A DNA stretch of 64,000 bases from Paralvinella palmiformis (GCA_025642065.1 JAODUP010000316.1:310001-374000), one strand, 5' to 3'. Positions 52,174-61,112 are shown, counted from the first letter of the stretch. Program-made: numbers and translations. The notes: generated from the sequence alone by a model not told the origin.

Positions 52174-55100
52174 TAGAGAGATTATTGGCAGAAACCAAAC
52201 GTGATTAACATAAACTACATTTTACAAACGTTTAATGATAACTAATCATGCCACAGAATGTAAACATCAAACACCTTCACGATTCCCGTACACAGACCAA
52301 AACCACCTCATGTCAGTTGGATGATTGACTCGTCCATAAATTAATTAACCTTTTGGGGGAAAAAGTGGCCATGCGACGACGTATGAACAGGTCTGGCTAA
52401 TCCCATCAAATACACTGATGAACAGTTAATAATTCAGTGCTACTTCAGGCATACGCAGTGACATGGAAGGATGCGACTTTGTTCAGATTCCTACTTATCA
52501 AAATGTCCTGTCTCCAATTGGCTGTTCACCGTTATCAATAATTAACTACACAGCTGTAGGCATTAATCAGCATTTGTGTAAACCAGAACCAAATCGATAG
52601 GTCGGCCGACCTTAACTACTGAGAGAATTTTCATCGAGGCATTAATAAGCAGTATTCGGTTTTAATCCGATTCTTCCCAAAACCACATAAACGACACGCG
52701 CACAATATAATACTGATGTCACGGAATACTGAAATGAGTTAAAGATGACAGTTCACTCAGTAGTGAAGTTATCAATAGAATATAATTTTGAACGTAAATC
52801 TCGACTCAATCATCCCCGTTTCTGATATTTCTCATGACTGGACTGGAATTTCGCTGGACGGATTGCTCACTGATCTAGTTCTGTATCATGGCTGGTTCAT
52901 TCTCACTTTAGTTGAGAAACTCTGCTTTCTTCTCATTATGTATTTATCATATGCCAATAAATGGTCGACAGTGTATACTAACATTGACATTTTATAACAC
53001 TTTCTTGGTGTAGTTGGTAGTGTGCTCTCTGCGACGAATCTCCAACATGGGAAAAATGTGAAGTCTGCCCATTGTAGGCTAAATGGGCCAGGTGACCTTC
53101 AAAGCTAACTAGTGCAAGTGAAAGATGAATTGTCCTCATGATATAGCTTGGTCACTGTTTGAACCCAGGTGCTAGAAGTCTGTGACTGCCCACACTACCA
53201 GTTATGTCATGAAGATGCCCAGATCTCCAGGTTGTGGAGATATAATAATGATAGTAATAACAACAACTATCATTATAATGTATATTTAATATTTTAAAGA
53301 GCCTTACTCGGTTACTTGCAGCAATCAGTGAATAGTTCTGTACAATGAAATGACATTATTGTGTACAATGATCATTAATCAGGTACAAAATTAAAACTCA
53401 TATAAACTACATTGGAGTCTACTGATTAGATAAATTTACGATACAGTCTACTAATTAAACAAATCTACAATAGAGTCTACTAATTAGATAAATCTGTGAT
53501 ACAGTCTACTAATTAGATAAATCTACCATAGAGTCTACTGATTAGATAATTCTACAATAGAGTCTACCAATTAGATAAATATATGATAGAGTCTACTGAT
53601 TACATACATATATGCTAGAGTCTACTGATTAGATAAACAGTATATATCTAATTTAAAAACCCAACACTGCATGTATATATGACATGTTTCATCCATCAAT
53701 AAAAAGCTTGGGACTAATCATCTTATTTCACCAAGGAGTAAATCCACAGCCACATGTCCCCGGTGAGACCACTGCTAAGACACACCAAATCACTCACTGA
53801 CTCATCAGCAGTATTTTAAATGCCAAGACACACAAAATCACTCACTAACTCATCATCGACATTTTAAATGCCAAGACACAAAATCACTCACCGACTCATC
53901 AGTGACATTTTAAACGTAAGCCATTTGGTGAAAGAACTTTTTTTAATAAACAAAACAAGTCACTAATACTTAAAGTATCAATAGAATCACACATTTTTAT
54001 TGACAATCCATTTACAAAATGCTAATTCAAGTAAGTGATAACCCCAGGAGACTAACTTCGGCTTTACGAAAAAGCTTTGTTATGATGGTGGCTTTAATGC
54101 TTTTGCTCAGCAGGTTTATGATTACATGTATGATTGTAAGGTATTTTGAACTATCATGGAGCCAAAAAAAAGAAGATATTTATAGTATTATGTAAAAGAA
54201 ATCTCCAAACTTGAAGGTTTGTCATTATCTATAGATGTAATAAAAAAACACCAAAAGGTTTAAACTTTAAATGGGAAACCAAAATTTAAATCTATTTCAT
54301 CAATGAAGTTAAATACTTTGATGTATGCTAATTAGTAATGCGCATCAACCAACAGCATCCTTTAATGTGCTCACCATAAAACGAAGAAAAAGGTGATCAG
54401 CAGGAATTTTTTACATATACATTTTTTCATTGTAAATCTTAAAGGGTACCAGTGGGCTGGAAAAAATATGTAGTTTAAAGCATTTAATTATTAGAGATTA
54501 TTTCCCTTTTCTGTCATGCCATCAAATGATCCACAGCCTGATGTGGTTTTGATACAAAAAAAACATTCTGGAACAGTTTGGAGGGCTAGTGACGTCATCT
54601 CACTGATAGTAGCTTGACCTAGATCCTGAATCCTATCTTTCTTATGCGTTTTTGTTTGGATTAGTTGAAGTATTTATATTTATTATCACGTCACATCCCA
54701 TAACATGATAGCAGTACACTTTGTAATTAATAATAGCCAAAGTATTGATAAAAATCACTGCATACATATCATGATAAATCCTTGTGTGTGTTTCGAATTA
54801 TGATTCAAAGAATGGTGTCCAGACATGTTTTCCACAATATGTTTTCCATGATGCATCAAGGGGGTAAACATTCTGAAAGACGCGAGTTGATTTGTCATGT
54901 AAGTCAAAAAAATATAATAAGTTCAGATCATGCACTACTAAATATATTTCGGTGCACCCCTGGACAATTCTGCTTTTGACAGTTGTTCAGTACAAAATGA
55001 CTGAACCGCCCCCCCCCCCACAAAATCACAAAATACTTTTAACAATAGCAAATGTAATTTTTGTTAAATCCCTTGCCCTTAGTCAGTTCAGATACAAGTA

Positions 55101-58100
55101 GCATAACGAACTAATGATAAAGATGTAACATGAGTGAGTCAAGTTTAAATGACAAACTGAGATAAAATGATCATTACTTGTTATGTCTTTTTAGCCACCT
55201 ATTGTCTCATGTAGGACACACTGGATCACTACTAAATCCAGAAAACAAACAGAGGACAAATAATTCATAAAATTAAATTAAAATTTTAAATCCTTTTAAT
55301 TGGTAGTCAGTTTGTTTAAATCACTATTTCTAGCACACACACACACACAACTGATAAGGAAGAAAAATCAGTTTATCTTATCATGTATTGGCAGTTTTTC
55401 CCACGCACAAGGAACCATCCATTTATAATATTCATGCACCCAATTAAGAATAATAAGTCCCCAAAATTTACTTCATCAAATTATCTTTATTTAACAATGT
55501 GGATGCCATTGTTTGCCCAACAAATCTGTTTTAATGGCTGTTTTTAATTGAACTTACTAATCCTTGAAATAAGTGTAAAAAGTATATTTTCAATGGCAAC
55601 AATGCTATTTATTTTGGGCCGAATATAAAAATAGCAATTATTGAACTGGCTAATCTGTCAACATTCTTGCGCCAGTCTACCCAATGAGGGCCCTTCTTTT
55701 CTTCCTCCAGTCATTATAATAAGACATCATCTCCCCATCTGAATCCTCATTTACACAATCATGTCCATGATCCTAGCTACTTGTCATTCCGGTACATTTG
55801 GGGGATCCAGCAGCTGGTCTTCTGGCTTACTTACTATTCCATAATTGTATGGCCTTTGGAGGAGAAAAGTATCCCACCTCTAGTGAGAGATTGACAGACA
55901 TACACAATAATCAATGATTACTGCTGTCACATCCATGTGTCACCAACAACATGTCATTGTTTACAAAAACAACCCCTGTGTAATAGGCTTACGAATCTTC
56001 TAGTTAGATAAGGATGCAAACTATTGTCATTTACCTGAAATAATCCATAATAAACACCTGTTTATTACAGTTTTCATACTGTCTTTTATCTGTTTATAAG
56101 AACTAATATTTATGTTTACAATAGTGGTAAACAATGTGATTTATTGTCATTAATTAGTACTGTAAATACTCTTGTATTTGTTGACCTGGCAGATAAGTCG
56201 AAGTCAATTTTTGACCTTGGAATTCTTTCCTCAGCCATATGCCCACCTTATAAGTGGTCGACTTCTGAAGTATTAGCTTGCCAATTTTTCAAATGTTTTC
56301 TGTCTATTAATAATACCAAGAGAATTGTGATAATAATTAGCATAGGACATGCACGGGACTTGTACACTTCTACCTCAGTGAAGACATATTAGTGCACATT
56401 TTAATCTGTTCATGCACTTTCTGTATGGTGGGCACTCTCTTCCAAATCTCTAAAAACAAACGGCTATTCCAAATAATTTTAAATAACATTAGGCAGTTTA
56501 AATTTTCCAAATATAATTACAGTCAGGCCCCATTTAAACATGGTTGTTGGGGGCAGGGGCACTATCGGGGTGGGCAATAATAGGGAGTCGATGTATTCAC
56601 CTTGTTTTGCACCATACGATTACATAAAACTGTTTATTTCATAAATGTTCCCAGTAACTGTTTAATTATTTGTTACCAATTTGTGTTGAAAATAAAATGT
56701 TTCTGCAAACTTGGGCAAAAAGTAGCAGAAATAGTACAACTTTTATAGGTGGAGGTAGCAACTATATGAACCAATAAATGAATGTTTATAGCTGCATGTG
56801 CACAAATAAACGTCCTTGGAAATGTATTTGTTTGTGTATCTGCTTTTGTAATGATAATGTCATATTTTACTGAACAATTTTATAGAACATAAATTTTGTG
56901 GGTGGAGTCACAATAATTAAGGGTTGTGATTGAGCTGTTTGTTTGGCTGATTGAGCCAATGTGGTGTGTAATTAAATTTGTGTTCATTAAATATACGCTA
57001 TGTCACAGATTCCACGATTCAGGGTCCAAAGTCTCACGTGTTATATCTGATTTCACGTTATAACTGACCACTGTATAACGGAGCCCGACTGTATTAGTAT
57101 GCAAAATATGATTGACTGAAAATCGGGAAATTATGGACTCTGTGTTGAACATAATATAAAAAATAATATGTTCATTGCCACCAATTTGTATATAATATTA
57201 TGCTTTATTAATGAAAGAAAACACTAACTTTGTTAATAAAGGAACAGTTCACTCTCAGATATTACAAATAAAAGTTATAATGCTTATAAAGGTAACCCTA
57301 ATCAAAAATTAATATTCACAAACTAGATATAATATCATAAACAAAATTAAATATTCCAAATTATTGTAGGATAGCCATTTTGGCCTTCTCAGTGGCAAAT
57401 TATACAACTGGAAAGAGAACAGTCACATGCTCTGACATCAATGTGAACATGGACCATGTAGCTATATCTGTCCAGATTGAATCAGGTCACATTTATCTGG
57501 GTTAGCCATCCTGATGACTGACCTGTGTTCAGCTTTAAAATGGTGATACCCTACTTAAGAAGAGTCACTAGCACTTTTAACTGGAAATTTTTAAATATAT
57601 CTGGATGATCATGTTTATATTTTGACATCATTTATCACTTCTCTGTTAACATATTTGTATTATTCCAACAATTCTAGAATAAAAGTGTGTCTTTTCTTTA
57701 AATGTATTTTGAAGGTAGTGACTTTTAGAAACAGCTGAAAAAACTGTAAACGTGCAAGAAATTTCATTCACCATTAGACACTAAAACACATTTTATTGCT
57801 AATTCTCCCCATTTTCAATATGATGGAGTAATTAATAAACTATTAACCATTACAATTTTATAAGTCTTAATGATCTAGTAAAATTCTCAGAGTAAATTGA
57901 TATTTGTGAAAGTACTCATTCTAAAGTAAATCCAGTAACACACACAATCATGTTATTAGGCTTTTTAAACTTCACATTATGTTTATATATTTATACATAA
58001 TATAGTAAATAATTTCACTTAATGTGTGACATTGGTCAAAGAACATCAACATGCCCAGGCAGCCAAGAAAAGATGCATGAAAGATTAATAATGCTAAAAG

Positions 58101-59966
58101 TATAATTACGTATGAAATTCTATCTATGGAAACATCTAGTTCATATTATGGCTGATTCAAAATGGAGGTGCAGATTTTGAATAAGTATAATTTTATTTAA
58201 GTGACCTTCATTGCTAGAAACAAACAATATGTATCATAGCCAAATTTTGACTGCTCACTCCGACTAAACACATAACATGTTGTCTTCAACAATGGCAGTT
58301 GTCATAATGGCACCATTGCTCATCTTGTGTCTGTAGAACAATTGTCCAGATCACGAAACATATTTATCAGACACTGTACAAACTGATTGCCATAATGTTA
58401 TTTGATACACCTGTATATTAAATCAGTGTAATACTCGCAGTTGCATGCCACTTCTTCCATGATTAAAACAAGTTGTAGTGACCATGGCAACAAGTCAAGG
58501 TATTTATACCAGTCATGTGGTAATTTGGTGACAAAAAGCATTTGACTCCTAGAAAAGCATTATTTTAACTATTTGCATAACAAATGTTAGTAACCCATTT
58601 ATGTAAGTCATTCTTGAGTTACATTTTCATTTGTGGAAAGCTAATTATAATAAGTTAATGGTCTGTAATCTCAAGTACATTTTCAAAGTATTCTGAGACT
58701 ATGATCAAATACAACAATTAATATATTTAAACATACAGTAGGTATGTGACAATACTGGAATTGCTGAAGATCCTTCTGGACAGCTGCTACTTCTGTTATG
58801 ATCAAGACATTACAGATGTGCTGATTTCTGTTGCAGTAGAGTTGTGGATATTCTTTACTAAATCACCTACAGCTTTTATTTTGATGACACATACAAATTG
58901 AAAATGATCACAATTAATTAACTGTCTTAAGACTTTTTTGTTTCCTTTAGGCATGTCATGACTTTCTTATGCTGATATTGGCAGATTGCTTTAAGCTATC
59001 ATCTTGAGCAAACAATTACCTAATCTGATTTAAATCATGTGACTGATTTCTGACAACCTGAATGTCTGATTTAATTTATTTTTCACACAAATGTAAATAC
59101 ATATAATAAACACTAAAATACATAGATACATTAAAGTATCAGGATAGCACAAGGAAGTTAAACACTTATTTCCATTGTGGTCCTGGTGACTACTGACATT
59201 CTTTACAAACAAAAAGCCATAGGCCTCTAGTACTCGGACACTGTCATTATTAATACATGTTATTTAGAGTAATCATTTATAATTGTAATAAACTCTTTAA
59301 TTATATCAATGTTTACATAGGTTAAGTTGAATTTTATTTTATTATTTGGACCCCAGACCTATAGACTATAGTTAATAGTCAATATATATTGACTAGACTA
59401 TTGTCCTCCAGTAGTTTGATTTCAGTATGGGGGGAGGATTCTGTGGCATAATTATTATTTCATTAAATGAATATGAAAAACATGAAAAGGTCACATAAAA
59501 TTGATAAACTGCATCTTTATTGACTTTGCGATAGTGGCGCCACTCAACGTATGTAAACATTTTGGCTGGTCTCACTATTACTACCTATATCATCGCTCAA
59601 ACAAAATCGCTGACATCAAAACCCAAGTCAATCCTTTATTATACATTATGCTACGTATGTAAGATTATCTTTGATATTTTAACACTAACACACAATGTTA
59701 ATAAAATATCCTGATTCGGGAAATGAACATAATCTAACAAACACGACCGGATAATTATGTAAACATTAGAGCTAAACATCACTGACGACACGTGTTTTGA
59801 CACCAACAAAAACTATCACTAATCACAGAATATGGGTAACACAATTTCACTGAAACAATAAATGTTTCCGTACCTCTAAATGTTTCCAATAAACGGCATC
59901 TCTTGTTAATTTACTCCCAGTCTTAGGAAAACGTTTGATAACAGTCTTTTTATAAGCATTCGCCAT
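23561..59966 (-). CDS. UTP15, U3 small nucleolar RNA-associated WD40 protein (whole gene, 13 exons)
   Basis: Orthologue of UTP15, a nucleolar t-UTP/UtpA subunit of the small-subunit processome needed for rDNA transcription and pre-18S processing. Join on the minus strand: 59966-59874, 49774-49682, 49253-49069, 47337-47214, 46831-46777, 42166-42038, 33387-33252, 30962-30878, 30566-30405, 29344-29243, 28085-27952, 24627-24569, 23805-23561. The sum is 1602 bases, 533 residues plus stop; human UTP15 has 518. Every junction is GT-AG and in frame, and many segments align to the human protein without gaps (for example [32 protein letters not shown]). The N-terminal two-thirds form the WD40 propeller; the last third (from about residue 355) is the UTP15 C-terminal domain ([19 protein letters not shown]). 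The start MANAYKK fits human MAGYKP. The gene converges on CSPG4 and diverges from ARID3. Confidence 0.97.
23806..24568 (-). other. UTP15 intron 12, with a 14-bp minisatellite
   Basis: GT-AG intron. Five tandem copies of GAAGGATCTATTTT lie near its 3' end. Near 24467-24540, CAGGTAATATACACATTACC gives small inverted repeats. Nothing else recognised. Confidence 0.85.
23912..23980. repeat. 14-bp minisatellite, about 5 copies
   Basis: Nearly perfect repeats of GAAGGATCTATTTT, the last ending GATCAATTTC. It lies about 110 bases intronward of exon 13. Confidence 0.95.
24569..24627 (-). CDS. UTP15 exon 12 (residues 433-453)
   Basis: A 59-base exon encoding [20 protein letters not shown], equivalent to human [20 protein letters not shown]. 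Acceptor TTTCAG, donor GTAAGT. Confidence 0.92.
25340..25505. other. low-complexity homopolymer tract, probable consensus error
   Basis: A 165-base stretch made almost entirely of 4-10 base runs of A, T, C and G, with abrupt edges against normal sequence. It has no repeat period. This looks like a failed consensus or gap fill rather than biological DNA. Confidence 0.6.
25853..26135 (+). repeat. tRNA-derived SINE with LINE-like 3' tail and (ATT)n (SINE family 2)
   Basis: The head is tRNA-like with B-box GGTCGCGGGTTCGAGGCTC, the body about 180 bases, and the tail GGGCGCTATATAAATGTCAC followed by (ATT)n. The GCGCTATATAAAT tail is shared by many SINEs and their L2/CR1-type LINE partners. It is a different family from SINE family 1. 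Confidence 0.8.
27952..28085 (-). CDS. UTP15 exon 11 (residues 389-433)
   Basis: Encodes [20 protein letters not shown] and [19 protein letters not shown], matching human [27 protein letters not shown]. Donor GTAAGT. Confidence 0.95.
28086..29242 (-). other. UTP15 intron 10
   Basis: Contains (AT)n at 28573-28592 and 28722-28754 and the inverted (GAT)n/(ATC)n pair at 29078-29150. Otherwise single-copy AT-rich DNA, no gene. Confidence 0.85.
29078..29150. repeat. inverted trinucleotide repeat (GAT)n-(ATC)n
   Basis: Runs of GAT are followed directly by runs of ATC, with a short CATCATCATA leader. The halves are complementary and could form a hairpin of about 25-30 bp. Confidence 0.93.
29243..29344 (-). 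CDS. UTP15 exon 10 (residues 355-388)
   Basis: Encodes [20 protein letters not shown] and [14 protein letters not shown], the start of the UTP15 C-terminal helical domain (human [20 protein letters not shown]). Donor GTAAGT. Confidence 0.95.
29345..30404 (-). other. UTP15 intron 9, with a hAT-like element
   Basis: 1.06 kb intron. A repeat rich in TTTCCAGGAC occupies 29935-30375 and ends only 30 bases from exon 9. The remainder (29345-29930) shows nothing recognisable. Confidence 0.8.
29935..30375. mobile_element. non-autonomous hAT-like element
   Basis: Both ends have imperfect inverted repeats (left ATGGTTCCCACAGCCAAGG, right ending GCATGGGACCAAG) and sub-terminal copies of TTTCCAGGAC on both strands. 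The GGTTCCCAC terminus and TCCAGGA-rich ends fit a widespread hAT family whose ends read CAGGGTTCCCAC. No transposase and no clear target duplication. Confidence 0.5.
30405..30566 (-). CDS. UTP15 exon 9 (residues 301-354)
   Basis: Encodes [20 protein letters not shown], the last propeller strand, followed by a highly charged linker ([19 protein letters not shown]) and [12 protein letters not shown]. The human linker has KHRKSEAKKESLPRRRR here. Donor GTAAGT. Confidence 0.95.
30567..30877 (-). other. UTP15 intron 8
   Basis: 311-base GT-AG intron with no repeat or motif I can name. Confidence 0.9.
30878..30962 (-). CDS. UTP15 exon 8 (residues 272-300)
   Basis: Encodes [20 protein letters not shown] and SAVLSLDVS, equivalent to human RKVKVYSTTSYKVVHSFDY. 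Donor GTGAGT. Confidence 0.95.
30963..33251 (-). other. UTP15 intron 7
   Basis: 2.3 kb. Contains a truncated hAT-like piece (about 31200-31492) and a (CA)n tract (32772-32804). The rest is single-copy and AT-rich. Confidence 0.8.
31200..31492. mobile_element. truncated hAT-like element
   Basis: Repeated ATTCCAGGACTTTCAAGGAC motifs. The right end reads CAAGGACCTGTGCGAACCCTG in part, whose complement begins CAGGGTTCGCACAGG, a hAT-type terminus. The matching left terminus is missing. Confidence 0.6.
33252..33387 (-). CDS. UTP15 exon 7 (residues 227-272)
   Basis: Encodes [31 protein letters not shown] and RFLSGSID, matching human [23 protein letters not shown]. Donor GTAAAT. Confidence 0.95.
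35600..35761. repeat. (GAGT)n tetranucleotide array, about 40 copies
   Basis: An almost perfect GTGA/GAGT run with one GAGC variant near 35724. It produces long Ser-Leu-Thr-His open frames on the minus strand that are not genes. Confidence 0.98.
36764..36850. repeat. 21-bp minisatellite, about 4 copies
   Basis: Repeats of GACATCAAGAGATCATATCA plus one base, alternating between ATCAAG and ATCGAG versions. Confidence 0.9.
36930..37640. repeat. direct repeats with (AC)n tails flanking an (ACTC)n array
   Basis: CTTTCAGGTATGAATATTAT followed by ATGATCTAATGC occurs at about 36936-36968 and again at about 37573-37605. Each copy is followed by an A-rich stretch and an (AC)n tract. An (ACTC)n array of about 28 copies lies between them (37246-37359), along with (GCGC) and (AG)n tracts near 37437-37490. 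The layout suggests two copies of a mobile unit that ends in a microsatellite. Confidence 0.75.
37246..37359. repeat. (ACTC)n tetranucleotide array
   Basis: About 28 perfect ACTC units ending CAGTGACTGG. On the opposite strand it is (GAGT)n, the same class as at 35600. Confidence 0.98.
38290..38450 (-). repeat. tRNA-derived SINE (SINE family 3)
   Basis: The minus strand reads a tRNA-like A-box region (GATCCGAGTGGATAGAGTGC) and a B-box-like AGAGTTCAAATCTTAG, then a CACCGGTGCGTGTGAGACGC body. It resembles the remnant at 23330-23425. Confidence 0.65.
38824..39700. mobile_element. 877-bp foldback/MITE-like element with about 168-bp inverted arms
   Basis: The left arm 38824-38991 and right arm 39532-39700 are inverted copies, about 90 percent identical by eye. 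They share GCAT.ATGACGTCAAAAACC, AACAAACCAG, CTTTGCATTGTGGGATTTAT, GCTGAGCGATAATACC, CCATTTTAACCTTAAA and GTTCCGGATCTGTTATAATC. The 540-bp middle is AT-rich and non-coding. No transposase and no clear target-site duplication is visible, so the superfamily is unknown. Each arm has a palindromic TGACGTCA (38830-38837, 39687-39694) and a ZNF143-like TCCCACAATGC motif. Confidence 0.85.
39775..40010. repeat. degenerate minisatellite of about 20-24 bp
   Basis: Roughly ten diverged copies of GGGTGGTTGATATATAGTT-type units, immediately to the right of the inverted-repeat element. Confidence 0.75.
42038..42166 (-). CDS. UTP15 exon 6 (residues 184-227)
   Basis: Encodes [34 protein letters not shown] and TGGVVISAG. 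It aligns with human GSYDHTVKMFDARTS...HGQPVESVLLFPSGG. Donor GTAATT is non-ideal but keeps the frame. Confidence 0.95.
44520..44650. promoter_or_regulatory. TAATTA-rich block, possible homeodomain/ARID-type AT-rich binding cluster
   Basis: At least four TAATTA or AATTAATTAA cores lie within 130 bases (AATTGAATTAATTACG, TCAATTAATTAATTGG, GCTAATTAATTAATG). This could be an enhancer element or just AT-rich DNA. No conservation data are available. Confidence 0.3.
45866..46035 (-). repeat. tRNA-derived SINE (family 1), inverted
   Basis: On the minus strand: B-box-like GTGTTCGAATCCCGGCGTGG, then ATCTGAAGGTTGTTTCGTCT, GGCCCATTTAGCCTACC and an ATC-rich tail. Shares body modules with the copies at 6866 and 48586. 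The head is partly replaced. Confidence 0.8.
46777..46831 (-). CDS. UTP15 exon 5 (residues 166-184)
   Basis: A small 55-base exon encoding [24 protein letters not shown] is identical to human. Acceptor CACAG, donor GTAAGT. Confidence 0.94.
46832..47213 (-). other. UTP15 intron 4
   Basis: 382-base intron with only short simple repeats such as (AG)n near 47120. Confidence 0.9.
47214..47337 (-). CDS. UTP15 exon 4 (residues 124-165)
   Basis: Encodes [20 protein letters not shown] and [17 protein letters not shown], a clear WD repeat with the VRIWD signature. Donor GTGAGT, phase 0. Confidence 0.96.
48040..48275 (-). repeat. tRNA-derived SINE, family 1 body with a different head
   Basis: The minus strand starts GTTGTGCAGTAGCTCAGTTC (tRNA-like) and later has TTGAAGGGTGTTTCATCTTT, the body module of family 1. 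The head differs from that of the 6866 copy. Confidence 0.7.
48586..48775 (-). repeat. tRNA-derived SINE (family 1), inverted, with (ATC)n tail
   Basis: Close inverted copy of the element at 6866: head GGTCTAGCGGTAGCGTGTTG, B-box-like TGTTCGAATCTCGGCGTGGC, then CATATCTGAAGGTTGTTTCG, GGTCGCTCGGCCCATTTAGC and the tail AAATCATCATCATCATC. This is the best-preserved copy in the window. Confidence 0.88.
49069..49253 (-). CDS. UTP15 exon 3 (residues 63-124)
   Basis: Encodes [37 protein letters not shown] and LLRTFRGHE. The donor is GG|GTTGGT, chosen because only this phase continues into the next WD repeat (GHEG-STHVSHF). The alternative GT four bases on would give an early stop. Confidence 0.95.
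49254..49681 (-). other. UTP15 intron 2
   Basis: 428-base intron with one short (CA)n tract near 49400 and nothing else recognisable. Confidence 0.9.
49682..49774 (-). CDS. UTP15 exon 2 (residues 32-62)
   Basis: Encodes [18 protein letters not shown]...[10 protein letters not shown], the first WD40 blade start; PYNYAVT is identical to human. Acceptor TTTTCAG, donor GTGAGT, both phase 0. Confidence 0.95.
50674..50794. repeat. (ACTC)n tetranucleotide array
   Basis: About 30 ACTC units, interrupted once by a phase slip (CACCACTC near 50744). Confidence 0.97.
51050..51165 (-). repeat. tRNA-like SINE remnant
   Basis: The minus strand has TGTGGGTTCGAAGCCGGCTC (B-box-like) and CACCTTCTAGGGGCACCAG. 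The flank GTGCTGGTGATACCTGTG resembles sequences near 32890 and 46575. Confidence 0.5.
52070..52182. repeat. (CT)n-(AT)n-(AG)n compound, self-complementary
   Basis: CT runs, then AT, then AG runs. The flanks are complementary around the AT centre, so the tract can form a hairpin of about 50 bp. Confidence 0.95.
53005..53225. repeat. SINE mosaic: plus-oriented head followed by an inverted family 1 body
   Basis: Begins with GGTGTAGTTGGTAGTGTGC on the plus strand (A-box-like), then passes into the inverted body modules GTAGGCTAAATGGGCCAGGT and AGTGCAAGTGAAAGATGAAT, and ends in an inverted head with TTTGAACCCAGG. Confidence 0.6.
53416..53638. repeat. 29-bp minisatellite, about 7.7 copies
   Basis: Units beginning AGTCTACTRATTAGATAAAT recur every 29 bp with moderate divergence. 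Confidence 0.93.
53774..53915. repeat. 48-bp minisatellite, 3 copies
   Basis: Units starting GCCAAGACACACAAAATCAC and ending CATTTTAAAT, of 48, 48 and 46 bp. It lies 136 bp after the 29-bp array. Confidence 0.93.
56520..57091. mobile_element. 572-bp pogo/Tigger-like MITE flanked by TA
   Basis: The left end CAGTCAGGCCCCATTTAA and the inverted right end CAGTCGGGCTCCGTTATA are matching terminal repeats (CAGTCRGGCYCCRTT). TA dinucleotides lie immediately outside both ends (56518-56519 and 57092-57093), the target duplication of Tc1/mariner-pogo elements. The CAGTCG...CTCCGTTATA type of end is pogo/Tigger-like. It has no transposase and is therefore non-autonomous. Confidence 0.75.
59874..59966 (-). 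CDS. UTP15 exon 1 (residues 1-31)
   Basis: Begins [15 protein letters not shown] and ends YWKHLE before donor GTACGG. It corresponds to human residues starting MAGYKPVAIQTYP and ending DTLYWNN. The ATG context (AAC ATG G) is favourable and no upstream in-frame Met is needed. Phase 0 exit. Confidence 0.95.
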
Positions 59967-61112
59967 GTTAGATTGATGTCTATACTCTCGTACTAAAATT
60001 AATTTACAGGAATTTATGAATTCATGTTATAATCTCTTTTTATTTATCATATCTGTGTACATAAATAATCTATTATTTAATAAACTACAACATGTTGATT
60101 TATAATCAGCTATTTACAATTAATATTTTCTACTCTCGAACCACACCAACTAAGGTCAAGGACAGAAATGCCAGGCAGGCGCAATGCATCCTGGGATTCT
60201 AGGCAAAGTCGCGGTTGACTTCAAAGAGTTTAACTCGCTGGCGAGAAAGTGTGCTATAGTGCGAAAGTAAAAATAATTCACAATCAAATTTGGACTCAGT
60301 ATGATACTGGAAGCTGGCCGATGATAATCATTAAGCCAGTCGAGCGTGACACAGTAGAATATATGGTACGTAAGCGTGTTTATCATTGTTTTACTGCCAC
60401 TGCGTGGGGGAGCCGCTGGGCTTCGATGTTGCTTTGATCAAGGGGGCGTCTAATGATAGCCGATAGATACTCAGCCGGTGTCAGCTAACACGCGCCGAGC
60501 GGGGCTCTCCCCTCGCGCCAACCCGGCACCCAATCAGAATCCGGGCTGGGAGCAGAAATTATGACATCTCTTTCCCGCACGAGGGGGGGGGCGGCTGCCG
60601 CGTGTGTCCAATACGCACTCCTCGGCCGTAGTAACTTTTAGACATGGTGCCTTCGCTCATATAGAGCAGTTTTGTGGTCAGCCACTCACTCAGCCCATAG
60701 GCGTCATTGTAGTAAACATAGCGGTCGTGGGTCGATTTGAACAAAGGCCAAAAAGCTGCTACTTGTATTTTCTTTTCACAGCGGTCGAAGACGGGACGAC
60801 GGTGAAATTCGGAACTCGTACCGGCTTCGTAACTGTTGCGTGCGTGCTGACGAGAATAGAGAGGGGAAAAAATACCCCAAATCAAACGATATCGGATCGA
60901 GGCGTTGTCACAGAAGCATCGGAGCAGCACAGAGCGCGCCGCAACCAGCGAAGCACAATCAAATACATGGATGCCCTGATCGTTATCTGTCGATCTTGAC
61001 TCGCCGGTTCTGTAGGGTTGCAGCGGTTGACCGTAAGATCCCAGTATAAGCTAATCGCTACGGTGAACGGAACCTGGCTTACCCGTGGAACTGGTACCTG
61101 GGGGCTTGGAGG
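59967..61112. promoter_or_regulatory. divergent promoter interval between UTP15 and ARID3
   Basis: The two start codons are 1.15 kb apart on opposite strands. The UTP15-side part (59967-60150) is AT-rich; 60150-61110 is GC-richer, with CpG-containing stretches around 60470-60620 and 60720-60960. It must contain both core promoters and 5' UTRs. Transcription starts are unknown. Open frames here (60604-60999 plus, 60559-60930 minus) overlap one another and resemble no known protein. Confidence 0.75.
60178..60203 (-). promoter_or_regulatory. ZNF143/THAP11 (SBS, Staf-type) motif upstream of UTP15
   Basis: The minus strand reads AGAATCCCAGGATGCATTGC followed by GCC, a close match to the ZNF143/THAP11 promoter motif ACTACAATTCCCAGAATGC with a TTGCGCC extension. 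It lies about 215 bases upstream of the UTP15 ATG, as expected for a housekeeping gene promoter. Confidence 0.7.

Larger units (their letters stand above)
49775..59873 (-). other. UTP15 intron 1 (10.1 kb)
   Basis: Contains (ACTC)n at 50674-50794, a SINE at 51050-51165, a (CT)n-(AT)n-(AG)n tract at 52073-52180, a SINE mosaic at 53005-53225, minisatellites at 53416 and 53774 and a pogo-like element at 56520-57091. The remaining AT-rich sequence, notably 53930-56500 and 57100-59870, shows no gene or named element. Confidence 0.8.

Noticed and set aside
60604..60999. 131-codon plus-strand and 123-codon minus-strand open frames upstream of ARID3
   Set aside because: They overlap each other on opposite strands, resemble no protein family and lie in a promoter/5' UTR interval. 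At most untranslated leader sequence.
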